Below, one piece after another: positions 8,244-16,727 of a DNA stretch of 44,641 nucleotides. The DNA is from an uncultured Porphyromonas sp. (GTDB taxonomy: Bacteria > Bacteroidota > Bacteroidia > Bacteroidales > Porphyromonadaceae), in the NCBI RefSeq assembly GCF_938039215.1, contig NZ_CALHVI010000024.1:1-44641 (forward strand). Direction: 5' to 3'. The notes below the pieces were generated by a model. The model saw only the letters and a program-made list of their open reading frames with translations. It ran no database searches and had not been told where the DNA came from. Within the stretch, counting starts at the first letter, position 1; every line of letters begins with the position of its first letter. The position numbers were made by a program, and so were the translations under genes.

Positions 8244-8329
8244 CGACCTACGGTAGGTCGCTCTAAAAACCCACTGTGGGTCGCATCGACGACCTACGGT
8301 AGGTCGGTCGACCGACCTACCGTAGGTTT
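8244..8329 (-). repeat. 86-bp four-palindrome intergenic element, copy 3
   Basis: Units at 8244-8260, 8267-8283, 8290-8306 and 8313-8329; spacers CTCTAA, CATCGA and GTCGAC. Unit 2 is the only one with C at position 6 and G at position 12 (ACCCACTGTGGGT), a double change that keeps pairing. It lies between divergent genes, away from both promoters. Confidence 0.95.
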
Positions 8330-8517
8330 TTCTTGGGCTCTTGCGAGAGGGCATCTTTGTCTCCTGAGACCCTTCAGAAGCATCTCCCCTATTATAATAA
8401 GGGGCGATACTCAGCAGAGAGGATCATGCGTTAGAACTACGTCCCTATCATAAAGGACGAGGCTTACCCGAAGGGGAAACCAAGGGCATGCACACGGAGG
8501 GCTCTAGTGTGCAGCTC
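8330..8517. other. Structured non-coding spacer upstream of the M23 peptidase
   Basis: About 190 bp with no gene-like frame. It holds short inverted repeats, CCCCT/AGGGG flanking an AT core near 8386-8404 and TGCACAC (8489-8495) / GTGTGCA (8507-8513). A degenerate -7-like CATCTTTG occurs near 8350. No known RNA family is recognised. Confidence 0.4.
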
Positions 8518-8546
8518 TTGCGTTTCTAAGTATTTGACTACCTTTG
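8518..8546 (+). promoter_or_regulatory. Promoter of the M23 peptidase gene
   Basis: TTG (8518-8520), an 18-bp gap, then TACCTTTG (8539-8546), a good Bacteroidota -33/-7 pair. The leader is about 95 nt and contains a perfect hairpin, TGCAGGAG/CTCCTGCA (8584-8604), with no T-run. Confidence 0.65.
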
Positions 8547-8648
8547 CATTCGTTGGTTTGGTAGGTCTCGTCCAAACAAACCACTGCAGGAGGCGCGCTC
8601 CTGCACCTCGTAATAGAGCAACATTTAATCCAAGTATCAAAAGCTGGT

Positions 8649-9662
8649 ATGACAAGTAAAAGAATGCGACTGTTATGCGCATCTCTGTGTCTCGTCGCCA
8701 CTACACTCCCCGCCTGGGCTGCAGGTCCACAAGGGAAGGCACAGACACCAAAGAAGGAGACACGCACGACAGCCGGTCAGCAGACAAACCCCTTGAGTGG
8801 GGAGCATCTGCTTCTGGCCGACCGACTCGAGATCAAAAGCCGACTCTCCAAGGAAAAGAAGCGCCGTGAAGCTGACCTTCAGGCCAAGAAACAGCAGGAG
8901 GATCTAGAAGACCCCGCCTCTGAGATCTACGGAGAATCGTCCTGGGGAAGCTACGTCAATCCCTTCGCTGGGATGTCGGTAAATATCCCCGATCGTCAGG
9001 ATATCGATCTCCAAGAGTTCGTGATGCCTATCTCCACCCGTCAAGTGACCTCCAACTATGGCTTCCGCCACAGCTTCGGGCGTATGCACTACGGGGTAGA
9101 CCTTAAGCTAAACACCGGAGACACCGTCCGAGCAGCCTTCTCAGGCAAGGTGCGTATCAAGTCCTACGAAGGTAGAGGCTACGGCAACTATGTCGTGATC
9201 CGTCACCCCAATGGCCTCGAGACGGTCTATGGCCACATGAGCCGCTCGATCGTCCGTGAGGGCACCATCGTCCGAGCTGGAGACCCCGTAGGTCTCGGCG
9301 GGAGTACAGGGCGCTCCACAGGGCCTCACCTCCACTTCGAGGCTCGCTTCATGGGGATCCCTATCGACCCCTCCGACCTCTTCGACTTCCAGGCGGGTGT
9401 ACCTCGCTTCGATGTCTTCGCCTTCGTCAAGGGGGCCTATCGCACACCCCGCTCCGTAGCTGTGGCCAACGCCGTAGCTAAGCCTAAGAAGAGCGGTGAG
9501 GCGAACGAAGAGCAGTTCAAGACGCACCGCATCAAGAAGGGTGACACGCTCCGCACGATCGCCTCTCAGTATGGTGTCTCTGTGAGCAAGCTCTGCCGCA
9601 CCAACGGCCTCTCTTCTCGAGCTAAGCTCTCCACGGGACGCACCATCCGCATCCCAAGCTAG
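8649..9662 (+). CDS. Secreted M23 metallopeptidase with C-terminal LysM domain
   Basis: Periplasmic or envelope peptidoglycan endopeptidase (LytM/lysostaphin family) or a scaffold that activates amidases. The 337-residue protein has a signal peptide (residues 1-25, ending AWAAG), a charged coiled linker rich in K/E (about 60-90), the M23 domain (about 125-245) with zinc motifs HYGVD (H147, D151) and HLHF (H227, H229), then a LysM peptidoglycan-binding domain (about 292-336, HRIKKGDTLRTIASQYGVS). All catalytic residues are present, so it is probably active. An alternative start at M6 would also leave a good signal peptide. It has its own promoter and a strong terminator. Confidence 0.92.
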   Translation: MTSKRMRLLCASLCLVATTLPAWAAGPQGKAQTPKKETRTTAGQQTNPLSGEHLLLADRLEIKSRLSKEKKRREADLQAKKQQEDLEDPASEIYGESSWGSYVNPFAGMSVNIPDRQDIDLQEFVMPISTRQVTSNYGFRHSFGRMHYGVDLKLNTGDTVRAAFSGKVRIKSYEGRGYGNYVVIRHPNGLETVYGHMSRSIVREGTIVRAGDPVGLGGSTGRSTGPHLHFEARFMGIPIDPSDLFDFQAGVPRFDVFAFVKGAYRTPRSVAVANAVAKPKKSGEANEEQFKTHRIKKGDTLRTIASQYGVSVSKLCRTNGLSSRAKLSTGRTIRIPS

Positions 9663-9698
9663 CCTCGACAACCGAAGGGATATGCACCCACATTACAT

Positions 9699-9754
9699 CC
9701 AGGCTTCACCGCTCAGACTCTCTAGAGATCTAGGCGGTGAAGCCTGGTCTTTTT
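9699..9754 (+). terminator. Intrinsic terminator of the M23 peptidase gene
   Basis: Perfect 14-bp arms CCAGGCTTCACCGC (9699-9712) and GCGGTGAAGCCTGG (9734-9747), followed by TCTTTTT. Confidence 0.85.
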
Positions 9755-9757
9755 ACG

Positions 9758-9765
9758 TACCTTTG
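9758..9765 (+). promoter_or_regulatory. -7 promoter box for purL
   Basis: TACCTTTG immediately after the preceding terminator. The leader to the ATG at 9859 is about 90 nt and can form a GGGGAGG/CCTCCCC hairpin. No clear -33 was seen and no known purine riboswitch is recognised. Confidence 0.55.
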
Positions 9766-9858
9766 CACTAGAGATTCGGGCTGGGGAGGAGCCCTGAGCA
9801 CCTCCCCCTTGAGTCCTTGTCACGGATCACCCCTTACAGACAACTACATAGCCTACGA

Positions 9859-12800
9859 ATGATTACGTTTTTCAGGAAGCCTAGTAGCTCCACGCTCTAT
9901 GTCGTAGAGAGCACTTCTACCCTCTCCAGCGAAACCCTCAGCCGCCTCTCTTGGCTCTTCAGTGGTGCAGCTCCGCTCAGCGAGTCGCAGCTCTCGGGCT
10001 TCTTCGTCGGTACCCGTCGGGAACTCGTCACCCCTTGGAGCACCAATGCCGTAGAGATCGTGAAGAACATGAACATCTCTACCGTCACCCGCATCGAGGA
10101 GTTCAACGAAGTAGCAGGTCCAGATGCGACCTTTGACCCCATGCTTCAGGCCCTCTACGAAGGACTTGACTCCGATGTCTTCACCACGGCTCTCACCGCT
10201 CAGCCCATCGAAGAGATCACCGACCTACGCTCCTACAATGAGACCCACGGTCTAGCTCTGAGCGAAGAAGAGATCAGCTACCTCGAAGCGCTTAGCCAGC
10301 GACTAGGCCGACCCTTGACGGACAGCGAACTCTTTGGCTTCTCGCAGGTCAATAGTGAGCACTGCCGACACAAGATCTTCGGTGGGACCTTCGTCCTCGA
10401 CGGTGAGGAGCAAGAGCGTAGCCTCTTCTCCATGATCAAGGACACCAGCGCTGCTAATCCCAATCACCTCGTCTCGGCCTACAAGGACAATGTCGCCTTC
10501 ATCGACGGGCCAAGCGACTTGGAGCAGTTCGCTCCCGCCTCTGGGGACAAGCCTGATTACTTCGTCCGTAAGCACATCGACAGCGTCCTTAGCCTCAAGG
10601 CAGAGACGCACAACTTCCCCACGACCGTCGAGCCCTTCAATGGGGCAGCCACAGGTACCGGTGGTGAGATCCGTGACCGTATGGCGGGTGGTCGTGCCAG
10701 TGTCCCCTTGGCAGGGACAGCCGTCTACATGACCAGCTACCCACGCACCGAGGCAGGTCGCTCTTGGGAGAAGCATACTGAAGCTCGCCCTTGGCTATAC
10801 CAGTCGCCTCGTCAGATCCTAACCAAGGCTTCCAATGGGGCTAGTGACTTCGGGAATAAGTTCGGGCAGCCCCTGATCTGTGGTTCGGTACTTACCTTCG
10901 AGCACCAACCCGACGAAGCAGATACCAACACCTATGGCTTCGACAAGGTCATCATGCTCGCTGGCGGGATAGGCTATGCCCGCCGTAGCGATGCACAGAA
11001 GGGTGAGCCCGAGCCCAACGAAAAGGTCATCCTCCTCGGTGGTGACAACTACCGTATCGGCATGGGTGGCGGTGCCGTCAGCTCCGTCAATACCGGTCAG
11101 TACGCTGGAGCCATCGAGCTCAACGCCGTGCAGCGCTCCAATCCTGAGATGCAGAAGCGTGTGGAGAATGTCATCCGCACCCTCTCGGAGAGCGACGACA
11201 ATCCCATCATCTCCATCCATGACCACGGCGCAGGTGGCCACCTCAACTGCCTCTCGGAGCTCGTAGAGACGACGGGCGGTCACTTCGACCTCTCTACCTT
11301 CCCTATTGGCGACGAGACGCTATCAGCCAAGGAGATCATCGGCAACGAGAGTCAGGAGCGCATGGGTCTCCTCGTGAAGGAGGAAGCTGTAGAGCGCATC
11401 GCCCGCATCGCTGAGCGTGAGCGTGCTCCAATGTATGTCGTCGGGCGCACGACGGACGATATGCACCTGACCTTCGAGGATGCCGAAGGAGCTAAGCCCA
11501 TTGACCTAGCTCTGTCGGATATGTTTGGCTCAGCGCCTAAGACCTATATGGTCGATAAGCATGTAGAGCGCAAGCATGCTCCTCTCAGCTACGATGCACA
11601 GCAGGTCGAAAGCTACCTCGATGCAGTCCTCCAGCAGGAAGGTGTCGCATGTAAGGACTGGCTCACCAACAAGGTCGACCGCTCCGTCACGGGGCGCGTC
11701 GCTCGCCAGCAGTGCCAAGGGGCTATTCAGCTTCCTTTGAGTGACTGCGGTGCGATGGCTGTGGACTTCCGTGGTGGATCGGGTATAGCGACTTCTATCG
11801 GACATGCCCCAGCTGCCGCTCTCGTAGATCCCGTAGCTGGTAGCCAACTTGCCATAGCCGAAGCTCTGACAAACATCGTCTTCGCTCCGCTCACCTACGG
11901 TCTCGAAGGGGTATCCCTCAGCGCTAACTGGATGTGGCCCTGCCGTAATGAAGGCGAAGATGCTCGCCTCTATGATGCAGTCGAAGCTGCCTCAGATCTC
12001 GCCATCTCCCTTGGGATCAACATCCCCACGGGTAAGGACTCGCTCTCGATGACACAGAAGTATCCTGATGGCTCGAAGGTACTGAGCCCAGGCACTGTGA
12101 TCATCAGCGCTATCGGAGAGGTCTCCGATGTGAAGAAGATCCTTTCGCCCGTACTCCTTCCTCGCCCCGAATACCCTGTCTATCATATCGACTTCAGCTT
12201 TGCGCCCCTGGCCCTCGGTGGATCAGCTCTGGCACAAGCACTCGGTAGACTCGGGGATGAAACTCCCCGTATCGAAGAGCCCGAATACTTCCGTGAAGCC
12301 TTCACGGCGATCCAAGAGCTCCTCCAGCGTGGGGTGCTGGTCGCAGGTCACGACATCTCTGCTGGCGGGCTTGTCACTGCCCTGCTGGAGATGTGCTTCC
12401 CCAATGTCTCGGGCGGTCTCTCTGTAGATCTCTCGGCCTTCCCCGAAGAGGATCTTGTGAAGCTGCTCTTCGCTGAGAACCCTGGGGTACTCGTGCAGAC
12501 TTCCGATCCCGAAGCACTCGAAGCTGTCCTACGAGATGCCAGCATTGGTTTCGCTCGTATCGCCGTGCCCAAAGCCACGGGTCGTCAGCTCTCCTTCCAC
12601 CGAGGCAAGCAAACGCTCCTCTTGCTCGACATCGATGCGAAGCGTGATCTCTGGTATCGCTCCTCCTACCTCATGGACAAGTATCAGAGTGGCGAAGAGC
12701 TGGCTAAGGAGCGCTTCACGAACTATAAGAAGCAGCCCCTCCAGTTCCGCTATCCCGAAGGCTTCACAGGCAAGCTGGCCGACCTCGGTCTCGATCCCAA

Positions 12801-13572
12801 CCGCACGACCAAGGCACCCGTGAGAGCAGCGATCCTCCGTGACAAGGGGACCAATGGTGAGCGTGAGATGGCTTATACCCTCCACCTCGCTGGCTTTGAA
12901 GTCAAGGATGTCCACCTCACCGACCTCATATCGGGCAGGGAGACACTGGATGATGTCCAGTTCATCGTCTTCTGCGGAGGCTTCTCCAACTCCGACGTGC
13001 TGGGCTCGGCTAAGGGCTGGGCAGCTGGCATCCTCTACAACGAGCAGGCGAAGGCCACCCTTGAGCGCTTCTATGCTCGCCCCGACACGCTGAGTCTCGG
13101 GATCTGCAACGGCTGTCAGCTCATGGCTGAGCTTGAGCTGCTCTACCCCGAGCACGAGCTGAAGCACAAGATGGCGCACAACGATTCGCACAAGTTCGAG
13201 AGCGCATTCTCTATGCTCACGATCCCAGAGAATCACTCGGTGATGCTCCACGATCTAGCAGGTACGAGCCTCGGAGCGTGGGTAGCACATGGTGAAGGGA
13301 AGTTCGAACTCCCCTACGCTCCCGACCGCTACCACGTCATCGCACGCTATGCCTACGATGCTTATCCTGCGAACCCCAACGGGTCGCCCGATGCCATCGC
13401 AGGGCTCTGCAGTGAGGATGGCCGCCATCTGGCACTGATGCCTCACCCCGAGCGAGCCATCTTCCCTTGGCAGTGTGCTTATTACCCCGAGGAGCTACGT
13501 GCGGAGCATGAGATCACTCCATGGATGAAGGCCTTCCGCAATGCCTATGATTGGTGCGTGAAGCACGCCTAA
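9859..13572 (+). CDS. purL: Phosphoribosylformylglycinamidine synthase, single-chain PurL
   Basis: Converts FGAR, glutamine and ATP to FGAM in de novo purine synthesis; cytoplasmic. At 1237 residues it is the large one-chain form, with PurS-like, synthase and glutaminase parts fused, rather than the split PurS/PurL/PurQ. The N-terminal region is PurS-like. The AIRS-type synthase halves carry SQVNSEHCRHKIF and KAETHNFPTTVEPFNGAATGTGGEIRD, and the C-terminal class I glutaminase has nucleophile C1083 (LGICNGCQ) with H1196 and E1198 (MPHPERAIF). The frame is open upstream to 9817, but the ATG at 9859 (MITFFRKPSSSTLY) fits family starts. Monocistronic; a GC-rich hairpin follows the stop. Confidence 0.97.
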   Translation: MITFFRKPSSSTLYVVESTSTLSSETLSRLSWLFSGAAPLSESQLSGFFVGTRRELVTPWSTNAVEIVKNMNISTVTRIEEFNEVAGPDATFDPMLQALYEGLDSDVFTTALTAQPIEEITDLRSYNETHGLALSEEEISYLEALSQRLGRPLTDSELFGFSQVNSEHCRHKIFGGTFVLDGEEQERSLFSMIKDTSAANPNHLVSAYKDNVAFIDGPSDLEQFAPASGDKPDYFVRKHIDSVLSLKAETHNFPTTVEPFNGAATGTGGEIRDRMAGGRASVPLAGTAVYMTSYPRTEAGRSWEKHTEARPWLYQSPRQILTKASNGASDFGNKFGQPLICGSVLTFEHQPDEADTNTYGFDKVIMLAGGIGYARRSDAQKGEPEPNEKVILLGGDNYRIGMGGGAVSSVNTGQYAGAIELNAVQRSNPEMQKRVENVIRTLSESDDNPIISIHDHGAGGHLNCLSELVETTGGHFDLSTFPIGDETLSAKEIIGNESQERMGLLVKEEAVERIARIAERERAPMYVVGRTTDDMHLTFEDAEGAKPIDLALSDMFGSAPKTYMVDKHVERKHAPLSYDAQQVESYLDAVLQQEGVACKDWLTNKVDRSVTGRVARQQCQGAIQLPLSDCGAMAVDFRGGSGIATSIGHAPAAALVDPVAGSQLAIAEALTNIVFAPLTYGLEGVSLSANWMWPCRNEGEDARLYDAVEAASDLAISLGINIPTGKDSLSMTQKYPDGSKVLSPGTVIISAIGEVSDVKKILSPVLLPRPEYPVYHIDFSFAPLALGGSALAQALGRLGDETPRIEEPEYFREAFTAIQELLQRGVLVAGHDISAGGLVTALLEMCFPNVSGGLSVDLSAFPEEDLVKLLFAENPGVLVQTSDPEALEAVLRDASIGFARIAVPKATGRQLSFHRGKQTLLLLDIDAKRDLWYRSSYLMDKYQSGEELAKERFTNYKKQPLQFRYPEGFTGKLADLGLDPNRTTKAPVRAAILRDKGTNGEREMAYTLHLAGFEVKDVHLTDLISGRETLDDVQFIVFCGGFSNSDVLGSAKGWAAGILYNEQAKATLERFYARPDTLSLGICNGCQLMAELELLYPEHELKHKMAHNDSHKFESAFSMLTIPENHSVMLHDLAGTSLGAWVAHGEGKFELPYAPDRYHVIARYAYDAYPANPNGSPDAIAGLCSEDGRHLALMPHPERAIFPWQCAYYPEELRAEHEITPWMKAFRNAYDWCVKHA

Positions 13573-13600
13573 GCGCCCCCCCGAAAATACAGGATATACT

Positions 13601-13639
13601 GCGAGCCCCCACCCAGCTTAGTGCTGGGTGGGGGCTCGC
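13601..13639 (+). terminator. Terminator hairpin of purL
   Basis: Arms GCGAGCCCCCACCCAGC (13601-13617) and GCTGGGTGGGGGCTCGC (13623-13639), a perfect 17-bp stem. The following TTCATT is a weak U-tract. Confidence 0.75.
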
Positions 13640-13700
13640 TTCATTACGGGGCATTCAGACGATCCTAAGTAAGGCTTTTCGGTCAGTAAAAAGGATGTAA

Positions 13701-13731
13701 TTGCGTATGTAAAAGGTTTTTCGTTACTTTG
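13701..13731 (+). promoter_or_regulatory. Promoter of tRNA-Cys
   Basis: TTG (13701-13703), a 20-bp gap, then TTACTTTG (13724-13731), close to the Bacteroidota consensus and about 21 bp before the tRNA. Confidence 0.55.
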
Positions 13732-13752
13732 CAAGCGCAAACCACAACACAG

Positions 13753-13823
13753 GGTTCCTTGGCCGAGTGGTTAGGCACCGGTCTGCAAAACCGTTTACGG
13801 CGGTTCGATTCCGCCAGGAACCT
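13753..13823 (+). tRNA. tRNA-Cys (GCA)
   Basis: 71-nt cloverleaf. The acceptor stem GGTTCCT/AGGAACC closes perfectly, the anticodon loop CTGCAAA gives GCA, the T-arm is CGGCGGTTCGATTCCGCCG-like, and the discriminator is U, which is typical of tRNA-Cys. The 3' CCA is not encoded. A strong terminator follows five bases later, so it is a single-gene unit. Confidence 0.95.
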
Positions 13824-13827
13824 CAAG

Positions 13828-13866
13828 AAAAGCACCGAAGTCTCCTAGTAGACTTCGGTGCTTTTT
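13828..13866 (+). terminator. Intrinsic terminator of tRNA-Cys
   Basis: Arms AAAGCACCGAAGTCT and AGACTTCGGTGCTTT with a short CCTAGT-type loop, ending in six T's. Confidence 0.9.
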
Positions 13867-13950
13867 TGTTACCCCCGAGCCCTTCACTACCCCGCTTCCC
13901 GAGCCCGTCCTAGGGGCTCATCCGAGAGGGGCTAGGATACCCCCAAAATA

Positions 13951-14036
13951 AGACCTACTGTAGGTCGCCTCGACGACCCACGGTAGGTCGGTGAGACGAC
14001 CCACAGTAGGTTTTATCGGCGACCTACCGTGGGTCG
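13951..14036 (+). repeat. 86-bp four-palindrome intergenic element, copy 4
   Basis: Units at 13951-13967, 13974-13990, 13997-14013 and 14020-14036; spacers CCTCGA, GTGAGA and TATCGG. The left flank GGATACCCCCAAAATA matches the flanks of copies 1, 9 and 10 in the same orientation. It lies between tRNA-Cys and the beta-galactosidase promoter. Confidence 0.95.
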
Positions 14037-14147
14037 TTTTTCGTCCCTCTAGAGAGCCCATCCCAAGCGGGCTGATTTACCCTCCTCTATTCGGGCTGAA
14101 CCTTTGTCTGAAGAAGGGCGAAAGGGGCTGATAAGGCGCATTTTGCG

Positions 14148-14155
14148 TATCTTTG
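14148..14155 (+). promoter_or_regulatory. -7 promoter box for the beta-galactosidase operon
   Basis: TATCTTTG, 63 bp before the ATG at 14219. No clear -33 element. Confidence 0.5.
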
Positions 14156-14218
14156 GGAAAAGATCATACCCCGTATGATCGAAGCTCACTTCACATACAA
14201 CTATTGAGACTCAACCGA

Positions 14219-16717
14219 ATGAAGCGACTATTCGCATGCGCCCTCGCATTGGGTGCTGCCCTTAGCCTCCCCCTGCAGGCTCAACGCTCTGAGCGTCTCC
14301 TTGAGAAAGGCTGGCGTTTCACCCGAGAAGATCAAACCCAATTCTCTTCCCCGACCTTCAACGACAGCAAGTGGAGCCGTGTCGTCGTCCCTCATGACTG
14401 GGCGATCTACGGCCCCTTCAGCTTCGACAACGACAAGCAGCATCTGGCCATCGCTCAGGATGGGCAGAAGGAAGCTATGGAGCATGCTGGCCGTACAGGT
14501 GGACTGCCCTTCGTAGGCGCAGGCTGGTACCGCCGCAGCCTTGAGATCCCCAGCGATCTAGGCGACCGCCGTGTATTCCTCCGCTTCGATGGGGCGATGA
14601 GCCACGCCCGTGTCTATGTCAATGGTAAGGAGGTAGGCTACTGGCCCTATGGCTACAACACCTTCGCCTTTGATATCACCTCCTTCGTGCGCCCAGGAGA
14701 AGCTAATACGCTCGCTGTGCGTCTGGAGAATAAGCACGAGAGTAGCCGCTGGTACCCTGGCGCAGGGCTCTACCGCAACGTGCACCTCACCATCACCTCC
14801 CCCGTCTACGTCCCTCTCTGGGGCACACAGATCCAGACCCCCACAGCCAAGGCAAGCCACGCCTATGTGGATGTCCGTACACGCATCGCAGGGATGAGCT
14901 CGCTCGCTGGCCGTCCTCTACAGGTGACGACCCAGCTCCTCTCCCCTGCTGGCAAGGTCGTCGCACAGTGCGAAGAGGAGATCCAGAGCTCTAGTGCTGA
15001 ACACCTCTGCCATACGGGCTTCGAGCTCCAGAGCCCCCAGCTCTGGGACATCAACCAGCCTCACCTCTACAAGTATGTCGTCGAGCTAAGCGATGGCGGA
15101 CGTGTACTCGACCGAGACACGACGACCTTCGGGATCCGCTCCATCGAACTGAAGGCAGGCGATGGCTTCTACCTCAACGGGCGCAAGCTGAAGTTCCAAG
15201 GCGCTTGCCTGCACCACGACCTCGGTCCTCTCGGCGCAGCTGTGAACGAAGCCGCCATGCGCCGTCAGATCCGCACCATGCAGGACATGGGGGTCAATGC
15301 CATCCGCACCTCGCACAACATGCCCGCCCCAGAGTTCGTCCGTCTCTGTGATGAGATGGGTATGCCTCTGATGGCAGAGAGCTTCGACTGCTGGGCGCAG
15401 GCTAAGGTGCCCAACGGCTACAACCTTGACTTCAACGAGTGGCACGAGCGTGATCTGGTGAACCTCCTGCATCAGTTCCGCAACAGCCCCTCGGTCATCA
15501 TGTGGAGCATCGGGAATGAAGTCCCCGAGCAACCTTCGCTCGATGGGGCTAAGCTCGCCTATCGCCTGCAGGAGATCTGCCACCGCGAAGACCCCACTCG
15601 CCCCGTGACCAACGGGATGGACAACCCACTGGGTGTCCTCAAGAGCGGCATGGCTACGACCCTCGACATCCCAGGCTTCAACTACCGCCCCTTCCTCTAC
15701 GACTCGGCTCACAAGGTCCTGCCACAGGGCTTCCTCCTCGGCTCAGAGACCTGCTCGACGGTCAGCTCTCGTGGGGTATATAAGTTCCCCGTCGTGCGCA
15801 AGAGCATGGCGAAGTACCCCGACCATCAGTCCTCAGGCTACGATGTCGAGCACTGCGGGTGGAGCAACCTCCCCGAGGATGACTTCATCCGTCAAGAGGA
15901 TCATGACTGGAGCATGGGCGAATTCATCTGGACGGGCATCGACTACCTCGGCGAACCCACTCCCTACTATAGTGATTGGCCTAGCCACTCTTCGCTCTTC
16001 GGAGCGGTAGACCTCGCAGGTCTTCCCAAGGACCGCTTCTACCTCTACCGCAGCCACTGGAAGAAGGATGCAGAGACGCTCCACATCCTTCCCCACTGGA
16101 CTTGGCCTGGTCGTGAAGGCGAGGTAACCCCTATCTTCGTCTACACCAACTACCCCGAGGCAGAGCTCTTCATCAACGGTAAGAGCCAAGGCCGCCAGCG
16201 CAAGGATCTATCCATCAAGATCGAGGATACTGAGAACGAAGACAGCCAGAAGGCCTTCACTCGCCAGAAGCGCTACCGCCTAATGTGGATGGATACGAAG
16301 TACGAACCAGGAGAAGTGAAGGTCGTCGCCTACGACGAAGCGGGTAAGGCTGTCGCCACCCAGATCGTCCGCACGGCAGGTCGTCCCCATCACCTTGAGC
16401 TCATCGCTGACCGCACCACCATCGCCCCCGATGGCAAGGATATCTCCTTCGTCACCGTGCGTGTCGTCGACAAGGACGGTAACCTCGTCCCCGACGATGG
16501 TCGCCTCCTCAACTTCAAGGTCACGGGTGCTGGCTCCTTCCGTGCTGCAGCTTCGGGCAATCCTGCTTCGCTCGATGCCTTCCACCTACCCCGACACCAT
16601 GTCTTCAGCGGTCAGCTCGTAGCCCTCATTCAGAGTGCAGAGCATGCTGGAGAAGCAGTGCTGACCGTGTCGGCCAAGGGTCTGCCCTCGGCAAGCATCC
16701 GCATTCAGGTCAAGTAA
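14219..16717 (+). CDS. Secreted glycoside hydrolase family 2, beta-galactosidase type
   Basis: 832-residue exported enzyme with a signal peptide (MKRLFACALALGAALSLPLQAQ), so periplasmic or surface exposed. The order is GH2 sugar-binding jelly roll (about 25-190), immunoglobulin-like GH2 domain, TIM barrel with acid/base E434 (WSIGNE) and nucleophile E510 (LLGSETCS), then C-terminal Ig-like domains of the DUF4982 and invasin-like types (FVTVRVVDKDGNLVPDDG). The WSIGNE pattern and the domain tail fit Bacteroidota beta-galactosidases that trim host N-glycans or mucins; the exact linkage is not readable. The start at 14219 is chosen because it opens the signal peptide; the frame is open upstream to 14153, which overlaps the -7 box. 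The next gene starts 10 bp after the stop. Confidence 0.92.
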   Translation: MKRLFACALALGAALSLPLQAQRSERLLEKGWRFTREDQTQFSSPTFNDSKWSRVVVPHDWAIYGPFSFDNDKQHLAIAQDGQKEAMEHAGRTGGLPFVGAGWYRRSLEIPSDLGDRRVFLRFDGAMSHARVYVNGKEVGYWPYGYNTFAFDITSFVRPGEANTLAVRLENKHESSRWYPGAGLYRNVHLTITSPVYVPLWGTQIQTPTAKASHAYVDVRTRIAGMSSLAGRPLQVTTQLLSPAGKVVAQCEEEIQSSSAEHLCHTGFELQSPQLWDINQPHLYKYVVELSDGGRVLDRDTTTFGIRSIELKAGDGFYLNGRKLKFQGACLHHDLGPLGAAVNEAAMRRQIRTMQDMGVNAIRTSHNMPAPEFVRLCDEMGMPLMAESFDCWAQAKVPNGYNLDFNEWHERDLVNLLHQFRNSPSVIMWSIGNEVPEQPSLDGAKLAYRLQEICHREDPTRPVTNGMDNPLGVLKSGMATTLDIPGFNYRPFLYDSAHKVLPQGFLLGSETCSTVSSRGVYKFPVVRKSMAKYPDHQSSGYDVEHCGWSNLPEDDFIRQEDHDWSMGEFIWTGIDYLGEPTPYYSDWPSHSSLFGAVDLAGLPKDRFYLYRSHWKKDAETLHILPHWTWPGREGEVTPIFVYTNYPEAELFINGKSQGRQRKDLSIKIEDTENEDSQKAFTRQKRYRLMWMDTKYEPGEVKVVAYDEAGKAVATQIVRTAGRPHHLELIADRTTIAPDGKDISFVTVRVVDKDGNLVPDDGRLLNFKVTGAGSFRAAASGNPASLDAFHLPRHHVFSGQLVALIQSAEHAGEAVLTVSAKGLPSASIRIQVK

Positions 16718-16727
16718 CCTCCGCCCC

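Noticed and set aside
8464..8767. Two short minus-strand frames upstream of the M23 gene.
   Set aside because: They overlap the peptidase promoter and signal peptide on the opposite strand and show no protein features.
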